This document shows, one piece after another, positions 1-12,639 of a DNA stretch of 64,000 nucleotides. Both the position numbers and the translations under genes were made by a program. The notes beneath the pieces were generated by a model that made no database searches, was not told the origin of the DNA, and was given only the letters and a program-made list of their open reading frames with translations. The stretch comes from Pithys albifrons albifrons (Eukaryota; Chordata; Aves; Passeriformes; Thamnophilidae), in the NCBI RefSeq assembly GCF_047495875.1, contig NC_092467.1, positions 15,775,566 through 15,839,565 of the forward strand, read 5' to 3'. Position 1 is the stretch's first letter. Each line of letters opens with the position of its first letter.

Positions 1-3000
1 GACTGTACCTGCATCCTGAAAGATGCACTTGGTTGTACCTGTGCTCCCCAGAAGTTAACTACAACTACACAGCCTTGAAAGACCACAGTGCAGCTCAATG
101 CCTGGCACCTATCCAGACCCCAGTATTTACAATACTTCTGGCTCCAGTGGTTCCCCTGGGTATTGCAACAGTCCTTCAATCAGGCAGCTTTTAGACAGCT
201 GCAGTTCTTCAGATTTGTTGGGAGGATTTTAAGGCACCTTTGCATCACTAGCAATACCTGTGGCAGGGTCCAAGAGCACTGTGAGTGCATGTTTTGGAGC
301 TCATGTGAGAGTGGGTAGTGGTTTCCCCAGCTCTCCCACCCCTGATGCTGAGTGATCTGGAAACACTTGGATGCAATAACCCAAAGCGGCCTTTCCTTAA
401 GACTATACTTCTCCATTTTAAGGCTTGTTTTTTTTCTATTTGCACCGTGTGGCTTGATTCAACACACAACCTACTGCAATACCTCTCTCCTGCTCTGACC
501 TTGTCTGGCCTCTACACTATTCATAATGTGAATTTTCAACATCATCCATCAAAAGGCAGATAAAGACAGGGATTCTGCCCCAAGAAAAAAATCCAGTATG
601 GATACATGTAAAGAATGGAGAGTGTGATTTCTGCAGCTCATCTTGGAATATGACATTAGTCACTTTTCAAAGACTTGTTGGAAGGAGAGCATTTGCACAA
701 TAGATTTCAAATGTAGTCTCAAAACCCAAACATTTTACCACAAGAATTCATTACTCTCCTTATGTCCACTCTGTTTTGCAAAGTAAATTGTACAGCCCTT
801 CATCTCCTATCATTATTCTGTTGCCCATCCAGCACTCACTCTTTATTGATACTCCTGTTTTGACTCCATGCTTCATGTTCATAAGTCCTTAAAGGACACA
901 ACAATTTTTTTCTTTCCAATTTGTTAAATTAAAACATAAACATAAAAAAGGCCACAAAACCTTCCAACCTCGAACCACATCAATACTGAAGTCAATATTC
1001 AACAACGACTACTAGCTTAAGTATGTGGCATTGTTTTTCTCCAGTGGTTAGACTAACAATATGAACACCTGACTAATTATTAAATAAAAACCTTCTCTGT
1101 TGAGTTGATAGAGCCATTAGGTGCTAAAGTAGCCATATTTAAGTTCCAGCAAGTTGTGTCGTCTTGCTACAGTATATCAACATATTGATTTACCAGTCTA
1201 ATTGTATAGCATTCTTCAGGCTTGTTCTAACCATATACAAAAAGGCTACCCGGATCAAGTACAGTTTTTAAGTTAGTTACAGCTCAGCCTATATAAAACA
1301 TATGGTATACAGAAACAAGAGCAAAGGATGGCCCCCTGTGCAAGTTAGGCAGCTCATCAATTCAAATACATCTTCTCTGAGCCCAGTTCTTGCAGTAATC
1401 CCGATGTAACTGAAAAATCCTCCATTAACAAATTTAAAGGCACAAGGGTGACATTAAGCGAATTAATAATTATCAAACAGCTCTGTGCCCTTTTCATTCA
1501 CCTTCTTTAGTTAGAAGGTATTCACTTAGCTCATTGTGTACATCAAATTACAGACCATCTGCATAAAGTGTTTGCACAGTATGAACAGTGGGACTACCAG
1601 AGAGCTATTCTCTTCCTGTCCAATTCCTTGTCTTTTACAAGATCTACAGCGTTTCCATGAAAAGTCCTGTAGTAAGACCTCCTCAGCTACTTCTCAGCAT
1701 TAAACATGCTTTCAGAATGAAAAAAAAAAAGAGAGAGAAAGAAAAGGAACAATCTTTTCCTTTGATTTTTACATAAATCACCTATTCAGTGTAAACACAC
1801 ATAGTGTAAAGCCCCACTTCCTTAAAATGGGCTTAATTTTCCACTCTCTATTCTTTCTCCAGTTTGCATGTTTTTCTTCCCTTGAACCAGGGGCAAAATA
1901 CTACTGCCTCTTCAGCAGCAAGACTCAGCTCAACTATTCCTAGTCCCCTATGGCTGAAGGTTTTCTCTAGACCTGCTCTTGTACTGTATCACTCTGAATC
2001 AACAGCCAATAGATAAGAGACTTCTCTTAATGCTGAAAGATGAACCATGGTTAAACAAGGACTCAAACACTTCAGTAATCCCTCCTTTGAATGGGGTGCA
2101 ATAACAACTGCTCTGTCAAAAGGTCTTGTGCTGGTAATTATGTTTGGTCCCCTATTTACATTGATGACAAACACGGGCCTTGCTTACCGTGACAAATGAC
2201 AGATGCTAGTCATGGTGTTTATGGCACACAGATGCCATATTGGTAGGCACAGTATAACACAATTCAAACAGAGCAGAAAAAACACATTTTGGCTTTGGGC
2301 AAAATTAGTGTGTCCTGCTAACAGAATACATCAAGATAAGAAAATATGGCTGAGCTAATAATATGCTGTGTGACAATAGTTCCTGCAGTTGCTAATGGTG
2401 CCATGGTTGAACTTCTGGTCTGCTTTCTAAAAGGCTTTATTAACACAGGCTTACACCTTAGAAAGAAAAGCAGTAGCAAGCAGCCAAAAATGTCCTCCCA
2501 CAAGAAAACTTTCATGTATTAAAAACCCTAAATAAATATACTCCAAAATGTTTCATAAATCTGAATTTTTGCAATGCTGTTTGAATTCCAGGGATTTTTG
2601 AAGTAACTGACTTTTTAAAAATCAGTATTCATAACCTTAAATACCAAAATGAGCAGGTACTACAAATAATATTAAGGAATAACCATATTTTACACATTTA
2701 TATGTGATTATCTATTTCAAAATAGCCCGAAATTGCATCCATATAGCCAAGAATATACTCACAGTTAAAGGACTACCACAGTACATTTCCCACTTTTGTT
2801 ATTTAACTTGTGAGGACTGACACGGGTCATTGTGCTATGTGGGGTGGCAGTAAGAGTCAGATGATGTCAGTGAAGGGCCACCTGAAGCTGTGCCCATCCC
2901 ACAGCGCCTTCCTGCCACGCTGTCCCACCAGCCCTACCGCTCTCTGCTCAGACACATCAACGCAGCTCTTCTCCAAACTGCTTTACAGAGCAGAACAGGA

Positions 3001-4180
3001 TCTGATCTGCCTTTTAACCAAAACCAAAGAGTTTTTTACTGGTTCCTGCTCCTCATCAGCCCAAATCCATGGTAGGACACAGCCAGTTAAAACAGTCTCA
3101 GATGCTGATTGCCTCATAAACACTTCTGGGTTTTTTCTAACATATTCTCAAGCACAAGGAGGGGAAAAACAATATCAATTAATTCTTAGTGTAACAACAA
3201 TTGTGAAAGAGGAACAAATATTTATTTTCTAACAAGTGTGTTGTTATGGAAACAGCTGCAAGACGCTGTTTGCTCCAAGGCTCCCCAGGCTTTGGCAGCA
3301 CAGCCCTGCAGTGCTGAGCTCGAGCCAGGCAGACCCTGGCACCCAGTGACAGCAGCACCCTTCAGGAGGTTTGCATGTGCTGACACAGGTTGCAAGTGAA
3401 GAGAACAGGGAAAAGCAGCACTAACTCTCAGAAATTTATGCTAGAGCAGTTCTGACCTACTATGTAAGTAGCAAGTTATCTCATTAATTTGCTCAAAATA
3501 GCAGATCATTCTGTACGAAGAGATGAAAAACAAAATCCATCATTTCCACTGCTGGGAGAAACACCAAAATGAGACAACTCAGTGCTTCTCACTGCAGCTG
3601 TATTTTCTTTTCCCAAGTAATAAACAGATGACCAGCAGATATTTAGCTACACATGCATGTGACAAAAATAACTAAAACCAGAATCCCCCAGCAAGCTGTG
3701 CATGGCAGAGGCTGGTGCCTCCAATGCCCCACCCCATGTTAGAGCTGTCAAAGTTGAGCTGAGTGGTCTTTGCCCACACATGGCCCCACAGGATCCTCCC
3801 TCAGCGGAGGTCTGTACAGCAATTTGGTGACTTCTGAAAGGCACATTTATCCAGGTCTACAAGTGTTTTTCCCCCTCCAAGCTTATGTGTCCTTATAAAA
3901 CTTAAACAGACTTGGTAAAAAGCAAACAAGAAAATCCAATAAACAAAACTCTATAACTTCCTCATTTTGCTCTTAACAAATCATTCCTTGATCTTTTCTG
4001 TATGACTAAAAATTCTTTTGTCTCTAAGTCCAATTAATTTTGCTTTCAGGTTTATATCATTACTGCATCCATATATTAAACACATGGTGCATGTTTGGAT
4101 AGTATTCAGATAGAAGTGTGGAAGAGTTCCTTTAAAGAAAAAATTCAATATTTCATCCAATCATAAAAGAAACCAAATCT
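1..4180. other. No supported gene
   Basis: AT-rich DNA without a convincing exon on either strand. The minus strand of about 560-1,560 reads like 3'-UTR or conserved non-coding DNA (AT-rich, few simple repeats), but I have no proof. The 140-codon plus-strand ORF at 2,810-3,232 has no splice or start context. Its minus-strand counterpart is open for about 53 codons after a pyrimidine tract near 3,165, with no good donor. Confidence 0.6.
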
Positions 4181-4263
4181 TCAAACATTGGAGTACAATG
4201 CAGCTACCCTAGAGAATAGATATTTGGTTTTCTGACCAGCAGTAACAGTTTGTAATTGAACAG
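4181..4263 (-). CDS. Weak candidate terminal exon
   Basis: A strong acceptor (TTTGTTTCCTCTCTTTTTTGCAG) precedes two bases and 26 codons (VQLQTVTAGQKTKYLFSRVA and onward) ending in TGA. Two other frames stop later or earlier without a convincing peptide. There is no donor, so it could only be terminal. Support is limited to the acceptor and amino-acid composition. Confidence 0.2.
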
Positions 4264-5558
4264 CTGCAAAAAAGAGAGGAAACAAACATACCAACAAATT
4301 AGTTTTCAAGCCTATGTTCACAGAAAATTTTCTATTCTATTGTGCTTTTGATCACAACATGATAAACAGGATTCCTCTCTTCCTTCTCTGATCTTCTACA
4401 AAACAGATTAGAATGGTGTATAGAAGTTTAACCTATTATATTGCATAATTCCTCACTCATAGGAGCAAATTAAAAATACAGTATAAGTATTTCAAGAACT
4501 GAGATCTATTCACAACTGTTAGGAGTGTTAGAGACCAAATATTAATTCACTTACTAAACAGATAAAATTATTTTTCAAAAAAAATTACTATGTTCTTCTT
4601 AAAGAATGGTGCCTTTTTCTTGTGATTTTTGTTTGGTTTGGTTTGGGGTTTTTTAACTGCCTTGGTCGTTATTAGCATTGTAAACAAGGTATCATTCCAA
4701 AGGGCAAGGGAAAATTTTAATCATACTTATTTTAAAAGTAGAAACCCTATTTCTATATTTTCAGAGTGAATGGAGGAATACATCATAAAATACGAATTTA
4801 ATTCATATACGTGTATGTGCACCTATGTATATTGGTATAGTCTTCTACTGCTGAAATCATAAATGTTTTAATGCGCTGACTGGGTTTGTTCATTTCACAT
4901 TTTCAGGGAAGGAAGAAAAAGAAGGTTCTTTACTGCAGTACAAAGAAATATGTTTTAATACCAAAAGATGCAATTAAAATAATAGGGCCATTCATTTCAG
5001 TAGGATTTCACACATATAAGAGAAATACTAACCCTTGGGAGAATGTTCTCAGCTCATTTAACAATATGTGTTTCCTCTGATATAAAAACTTTAGCTTTTG
5101 CATTATAACATCATTGCTAACAAGGCACACGTATACATCTCATAAGTAGATGGAAACATGAATGTGGGAAGAATTACAATAGTTCTTTTTCCATATTACA
5201 CTCCTCTCAGGATATACTTTCATCTGTTTTGTACTCACCCTGGGTAGCTTTGTGCACTCCACACATCTACAATACACACTCAAGAAAGACTCTGTACTCT
5301 GAAACACAGTAAGAAGATTAGTAGAGATTAAGAGAGACCAGTCAGGGAAACAAAGAGGAAGAGTCTGTATTCCAGTTCCAGGACTACCAAAACACTTTAA
5401 AAGGTAGTTGGCATACTTCTCTTTTCCGCCAGCCAAAAAAAGGCAATCTGCTCCCAGAACAAAGTGTAGCCTGGGTCACTGCCCCGGGCACTGAGGCAGG
5501 TCAGGGCTGCACAGGTGCCACCAGTCTGCCTGGCTTCTGTCACCAGCACAAGGCAACA

Positions 5559-5631
5559 CTACCAAAACTGAACTCTGCAATTCAGGAGGTGCAGTCTTCG
5601 TGACAGGGTCTGGGCAAAGAAGTCTTGACGG
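5559..5631 (-). CDS. Weak candidate terminal exon
   Basis: A very good acceptor (TTTTTGTCTTTCTTTTTCATAG) is followed by one base and 23 codons (RQDFFAQTLSRRLHLLNC and on to a TAG). The peptide is plausible, but nothing else ties it to a gene. A different frame is open for about 50 codons with a low-complexity-like peptide. Confidence 0.25.
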
Positions 5632-6587
5632 CTATGAAAAAGAAAGACAAAAATTATTGGGTCACTAGAAGCTTACTTCGTATTTTTATGTACCTGGAAA
5701 AAATTCATTTGGAGAAGAGCTTTTCAAGGTACAACCGGTTTTATGAGTCAGTTAAAGATATTCAGGACTGGGATCTGATGTCAGTGGACAATTTTTAACA
5801 TCTGGGCATTTTAACATTGCAATAAACACATGTTGTAAATTTTCCTGTTTATACTAGCATCTAATTTTATCCATTTGCAACAGACAGTTCAAAATTGACC
5901 AGCCAAGTCATTAACGGGGGAAGATTTAGTTTGGTAGATCACTTTCCACTGACTGTCAGCACACAAATGTTTCTACCTAACCATGAGGACAAATGTAAAA
6001 CTAAAATCTGAAATACCAAATCCCTAAATGAATTTAGGCAATAATCACAAATTACAGATACACTCCTACAGTCAAAATGTCAAAATTATGTCCAACCAAT
6101 TCAGGATGGAAACATGACTGATGTGATTAGGCATTTCATAAAGCATACATAAGGGACAGATCTCTAGGAAAAAGTTGGTCTCTGAATACTTTTTTTCTGC
6201 AATATAGTACTTGTAAGTCTAAAACTAAAACTTGCACATGCCTTGTATATTTGATTGACTCCATAAGGTTTTCATCTAAATTCAAAATATAACTGTGTTT
6301 AGATATATTTGAACATTTTATTGCATTTAGTTATGAGATATGAATTTTTCCTGAGAGAACCCAGGGCACACAACATTGCCAGATCATTCCAAACAAGTTA
6401 ATTCTGAAATGGGCTTGAATCAATAACACAAAAGAGGCGGTAAAGCCAATTTTTGCGGTAGTCATGGTTGCATAAAATAATATCAAGACAGTCAGATTGT
6501 AAGCTCCCTGCATCACAAATATAATTTGCAACCAACTCTAAGCACAAAGAGGAAATAGACAGATAGGCAGAAGATACAGATAAAAAC

Positions 6588-6632
<45 letters not shown>
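6588..6632. repeat. GATA tetranucleotide microsatellite
   Basis: About eleven uninterrupted GATA units (45 bp). On the minus strand it gives the repeated Ser-Ile-Tyr-Leu frames seen in three overlapping ORFs at 6.4-6.75 kb, which are artefacts. It is long enough to be length-polymorphic. Confidence 0.97.
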
Positions 6633-8849
6633 GACAAAAAGAACTGGAGGTAAAGAAAGAATGCAGAGTAGTTGCCATCCAACACAGCGCGAAAAAACAA
6701 ACAAGTATGCCATGTAAGTAATTCAAGGTAAATAGAATTCTTTTCTTTCATTCAGGCTTTAAAATTGTTATGAAAAGGCTCTCTTTTCACTCTATCTGTA
6801 AGACAGAGACAGACAGAGGATGAATGTATAAATAAGTATGTCACTGCAATTCTTGGCTTTTAATGAAAATGGATTTTTAATGATCCCAAAAGCTACATTT
6901 CTCTCTGACTTACTCCATTTTCAGACTATCAGCATGAAGTAAACACAGCAAATGCACTTGTTTTCCATGTCCTTCACTAAATCCCAGGACAACAAAGCAT
7001 CCAAGCACTGTAAAAACCAGAGTTGCCATTATGCAGAGCAGATACAGAGAAGCTGCGTGTCCTTCATTGTTTTTACTGAACTTTCAGAGCTCCATGACAC
7101 CACTGTGCCTTCTCCCACAGCAGAGCCCAATGTGGGTTACCTTGCACTCCATATGCATAAATAAAGGATGATGCGTGGCAATGTGCCTTCCTGTTGTTCT
7201 GCCTCAAGGACACTTGTTAAAAGTGTGCTGCTCCTCCTGTTCCTCCCACTTCCCCAGGCAGCCACATTGTGTTGAAGTGCTCCACATGAAACTCCGAGTA
7301 CACAAATACCAGAGGATTTAGTACACAAATGAAGAAAAGTCACAAGAGGAAAAGAGGCTGATGCAATCCATATCCTTCTTGCTGTCTGAACACAAAGAAC
7401 TCTCTTTCCAATGTCAAAGTTCCCCTTTCCGTCAGTAATAAACAAAACTCTCCATAATAATGTACCAGCTAGTATAAATGACATTTTTTTGTTTGTTCAT
7501 ATAGGCAGTAATACTTTTTTTTAGACTTCAGCATCATCAGAGAATAAAGGGACATTTTCCTTACTTTATTGCAATCTGTGAAGTCTTATCTATAAATATT
7601 TGTTGTAAGGTAGGTCCATAGATTGAGAAACTGCAATATACTTGTCATAAAACCAAGGTAGCATTTAAAATGGGTTGGTATTCACTTGATGTTCAATATT
7701 TCACAGGTAAGCTTTGTGCAACATATGTTACTTGGGAAAAAAATTTCCTGTGTTAGCATTTTTACTTCTCCTTGGAAATATTAGAAGACCCATAAGGAAT
7801 CCAAAACAAGAACACTGATGAAAAGGATTATGACTGTGAGGTGCCACATAATCAGTTAACAATGCCCCCAGAGTCAGAGGGTACAGCCTTATGAAGGGCC
7901 TCAAAGAATCAAATGGTATTTGCATGCCCAAAAAAAAAACCACAAAAATCCCATTTGTGGGGCACTGCCAACTCAGTTTTTTCCCATTTTTGTCTGCTCT
8001 CCTTACTCAGAGTGCCTGCCAATTAATATTTACCAAATGGCTCTCCCTTCTTCATTTAAATCAGTTTAAAAACTGCACCTGTTTCATGAGACCTGTGTGC
8101 ACTTCTGACAGCTGGTATTTGAGAAATAACAAGCCAAAGTACTTAAAAATCTTAACTAACTGCATTAAACTGGAATCAAGAAAGAGAGTACAAAGATTAG
8201 CACAGCTAGTACAAAACATCAGCAAAGTACATGGGGGTACCCCAGGGACACAGGAGACAGATTTAACGGAGCACAGCCTGGGAAGGACACCACACATACA
8301 GATGCAAGCACAGAAGTACCTTGGATAAATGAGAAGTTTCCAGACCCTTTGTGCAGGCTCCCTGTTCCACGCCAGTGCACAGCCCAGAGCAGCAAGTGCC
8401 ACCTCCCCAGCTGGTTTGGGAAAGGATGCACAGGATGGGCACTGACTGCTGCCCAAGACACAGGGCCACAGAACAGGTGTTGTGTAAGGCCGCAGCAGCC
8501 AGGCAGAGGGAGGTGAGGAGCACAAGCCAGACCTGCAGCCCAGCCAAGGGCAAGCACCAGCAGTGAGGGGACGGCTCAGCACCACCACTGTCATCTGGGC
8601 TGCCCACACCTTCATGTCTCCTCTTCAAGTTTTCTGGTGTCCTTAAGAAAGATTTCCCTATCCGGCAGCCGGAATGTTCGGTTAAAGGTGAGCAGTTCAT
8701 GCAGTATTTATGCACATGTACTCCAAGAAACTTAGCATCTTTGAAGCTGTGTCTTATGTCATCAGCTGTGGTTGAAATTCAGCAACAGTACTCAACAGTT
8801 ACTGACTGCCCTGGAGACACCAGCATGGCCATATTCACCTCATCCCTCA

Positions 8850-8952
8850 CAAAAAGAAAAAAAATCAAACAACCAAACAAAGAAAACCTCACAAAAACCC
8901 CACAAACAAACAAAAAAACCCAATCTCACAACAACAACCAAAAAAAAAACAA
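8850..8952. repeat. A/C-rich low-complexity tract
   Basis: Degenerate (CAAA)n and (CAA)n sequence with A runs up to nine. It inflates the two plus-strand ORFs at 8.7-9.2 kb, whose lysine/asparagine/threonine-rich middles are simple-sequence translation. Confidence 0.85.
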
Positions 8953-11900
8953 GCTTCAGAAAGCTACAATATTCAGAGTTCATTTTAAACAACAAAATGT
9001 GGAAAGAGCTTCAAAAACCAGAAACAGATTCTGTAAACAACAGTCAGGGGATGCAGCCAAAGCCAAGGTACAGACAGCTGACGTCACTTGCCAACATATA
9101 GATTCACTCCAAACTTCACTTAAAGTTATCAGTTCTTTCATACAGTGCAGGGGAGGAAGCAGATTTGCCCTAAAAGCCTATATAAGGCTGTTTTAAATTC
9201 ATTTTTGCTAATACACAACTTAAAGTATTTTATACAGCATTTTTGTTGCTTCGTTTTATATAGCAGTTTTCCCAGATTACCTAGATGAGAGACAGTTGCA
9301 CATGGGCAGGTAAATCTTAATCAGGAAGCATTCGAAGTAAGAAAGAAGATAAAATCCATCTTGCCTTTAAAACACACAGGCAACATCACAACTCTGTGTT
9401 TTGTGTATGCTGAGGTACTCTGCCTGGGATTCTTGAAATAGAATTTGTGGAGGAAGAGACTTGCAGCTTTGTGAAGCATTTTCCTTCAATACTGACATAT
9501 TTCAAATAACCTTTTTTTTTCCTGGTAGCCATTAAGACACTGGTGTTACCGGAGCAGATTACCATAGACTGTCCTCTATGGCATACAGCATAGTTCCAAG
9601 TCCACAGGAGTTTGGGGTATGTGTTTAGTTGCTGGTCCATATCCAGGGACTGTGACATGACCCTGAATGTTAGAGGTTCATGCCGATTTCTGCCTTACTT
9701 CAAAGATTCTTCAATACCAGAGTACCTTTAAACAGGATCTAAGTCACTTCCATACCATAGCTCATACAAATTAACTTCTAACATATTGCTGTAAGGCTAA
9801 CAGACATAATTCAAAGAATATACAACCTTTAAGACCTTTTAATGTGTTATTTTCAATTGCCTTATTTAAATTGTTTCATTCCTCTAAAGCAGTAACTTCT
9901 ACCCTTGAGTCACATTTGTTAATTCTGTATTAAAATGCACTCCCTTCTCACTATTACAATGTTTTAACAGTTATGCTCACACATTTTAAAATGCCTATTC
10001 AGTATTAATCAAAAACAAAATTCTCAACTTAAGCATGGGGTTAATTGCAGATGCAGACAGCTGACATATTTTATATGTTTTACACGCATGTCAGAGAATG
10101 CAAGTTAAACCATCTTTAATCACTAAGTTTAAAGTTTATTTCAACAGATCTGAACTACTTTTGAATGTGAAAGGCAAGTCAACCAAACTACAAGGACAAC
10201 ACTGTCTAACTATACCTAAAGGCTGTCAGAAGTCTAAAAATTTTCTTCACCCACCACTTACAAGGAGTGCCTTAGGGTAAGGAACATCACTGTTTCTGCC
10301 TATATCACATACACTCTCTTTCTCGCTCTCTATTCTTTCATTCTGCCCATCTTTCTTACTCTTCACTTTGCCTCTGATCTCTGCTTCCATCTCTTGGGTG
10401 CATTCCTGCAGCAAGGATGTAACAAGGATGGCTCAGCTGTTGCACCAGCTGGTCACTCCTGCAACAGCAGGGTAAGCCCAGGACCGTTCATGTAATCACA
10501 GGCAAAACTCATTCTACTTTTGAAATACACAAAAATAATTTTCAGCTCAAAATTCAGTTTTTCTTCCCACCCTCAGAAATTCTTGCTAAACTTCTAAAGG
10601 AATTTCTCAGATGAATTTGTCAGCCAAGAGTGTTTTTTCCATTTTTTTCCCATATATGGATTGTTGGAGGAAGAAATATATTCTAATACTGACAGTTTTT
10701 AGTCCCCAGCAGTTATCTCAGTGATGACTAGTTTAGTCTTTTTGCAGTCTCTGATTATAGTAAGTACAGGTATATATACTACTGATATCCACATGCCCAA
10801 ATGTAAAGGAATGCCAGCAATTTCAAATGAAATCAGTTTTCTTTTTTGCTAGTTGGATGCTATTATCAGTGTTAATGCAGCTCTTCAGTGCCTGATCCTG
10901 CTTTTAAAAAATTTTACCACCTACTTTTTATTTTCAAACTGCTTCTTTTCCTCCTGTTGCTGTGAAAACCTGGCTGTGTAGAAAACTCTCTTAGTAAATG
11001 CTTCCAAAGCTAAGCAAGGTAGCAAAAAGAAAATGTTTCCTGCTACCTTTCATCTATACTTGTCTTCGAAATTAGGTGAATAAATTGGATGTACATTTGG
11101 ACATTTCTGAAAAAGAATATTTAGATAACTATGACTTTAGATTTTTCACGACCTTGAAATATTGTTCCCATACATTTTGGTAAAAACAGTCTCATTTAGG
11201 TCCTGAAAACATGCCTCAGTACAACCTGCTTAAGCAATACTTTGGGGAAAATACAGAAGTAGTTCTGGACTTGCAGCTGCAGCTGCAGAAAGGCAAAAGA
11301 CCTCATAATCATAATCCAAAGAATCCTTACTAGTTATTGGTGCTTTGTTAATTCTTCATTAAGAGGTTGACACAGTAGTAGTTATATCCATAAATAAGAT
11401 TCTTTAATTACAATCTAACCAAATCAAGACTGTAACAGTGATTCGTTTTTTTTTTAATAACCTTAGTGCTTCAAGACTTCCAATCCTAATGGAGCAATCA
11501 TGCATCACTGTTGTGTTCCAACAGAACTATTAGGCTCTGTGCTGTGCCAGTGCAATTGCAGTCAAATGGTTTACACTACCATAATAGCACTAAATATTTT
11601 ACTAAACAGAGTACAGTATGTAAGAAGTGATTTAAATTGTTCCAGCTTTAAGATTGTACTGTTTTCTGACTTCTAGCTGAAGTATTAATTTACAGGGGTT
11701 TTTTCAAAAATCAGGACTTTTTCTTCAGAAAAGGTTTTTTGAATTTGGACTAGAACACTGGGGGATTTTTTTTACTAAAATTTTGTATACTACTCGTATT
11801 TTATATATTGATCTGCATTAAAAAAATACAGCACAAAAATACATTTGTATTATCTGGAGAACATTTTGCATAGTTCATAACTCCTTGATTTAGGGACTGC

Positions 11901-12479
11901 CAAAATCTGAGGTCACTTCTTACCTAGAGAATAAACTTATTCTTTTAAAACAGTAAAAACTTTTTAAAAATGCAAAATATATAGAATAGCGAATTTAGTA
12001 CTAAATATTTCAGCATGGACAAAGGTGCTAATGAAAAGAACTGATTATTGCTCAACCTGGAAGTGAGAAGTTGCAAAGATAGTACTTTCTAACATTGAGC
12101 AGGTTCTTAACCAAGTTCTGCTCAGACATAGAAGCATCTCTCCAGCAGCAAACACTCCCATAGGGCTCAACATATTCACTACATTTAAAAAAAAAAGTGT
12201 GGAAGGAGACCTGTCTTATGAGCAATGGAAGAAATATTACAGACAATGTACTTATAGTGATGACAGCAAGTTGGAGGCATTAGCTCCTGAAGATGATCAG
12301 GGGAACACCACCACAATGGTTTAGGAATATTTCATGGACTGATTTATTACACAATGTGGTGCTAATAAAGTCATCATGGCATTCAGGTTGTGTTTTCCCT
12401 TAGTCATTCCTATCCAAGTTCTTGTCCCCATAATCCTCCCTAGGCCTCCGCTCCCGCCTTCCCTGAGCCTGCCATGCTT

Positions 12480-12630
12480 CTATTGGTCATTGTACGTGGC
12501 TTCCTATTGGTTGTTTTCTTGTTTATCTCTGAATGTTATTGGTGCATATCTTGATCCTCTTTTTATCCAATGAGGATTAAGGTACCACCCCTAGCTCTGG
12601 AAAGTTCCACCCCGAGTTCTATATAAGGAA
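12480..12630 (+). promoter_or_regulatory. CCAAT/TATA-rich block, probable LTR U3 promoter
   Basis: Within 150 bp there are three ATTGG motifs (inverted CCAAT; 12,482-12,486, 12,506-12,510, 12,538-12,542), one CCAAT (12,567-12,571) and a TATATAAG box at 12,620-12,627. This stacking of CCAAT boxes before a TATA is typical of retroviral U3 regions. The DNA from about 12,370 to 12,760 is also more GC-rich than its surroundings. I could not find paired TG/CA ends with a target duplication, so the LTR limits are unknown. The alternative is a genuine cellular promoter, but no coding exon follows it. Confidence 0.5.
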
Positions 12631-12639
12631 GTGTTTGCC

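Larger units (their letters stand above)
5640..12470. other. No supported gene; GC-richer patch at 8.3-8.6 kb
   Basis: Non-coding apart from the repeats listed. The patch at about 8,340-8,600 is locally GC-rich, giving long overlapping ORFs on both strands (up to 184 codons) whose peptides are Cys/Leu/Pro/Ser-rich and lack domain character. I treat them as chance. Confidence 0.6.

Noticed and set aside
3000..3165. About 53 open codons on the minus strand after a pyrimidine tract
   Set aside because: No adequate donor, the opposite strand is also open, and nothing links it to other exons.
6398..6751. Minus-strand ORFs with repeated SIYL units
   Set aside because: They are translations of the GATA microsatellite.
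8061..8715. Overlapping minus-strand ORFs up to 184 codons
   Set aside because: The peptides are Cys/Leu/Ser/Pro-rich without domain pattern, the frames overlap one another, and the local GC rise explains the lack of stops.
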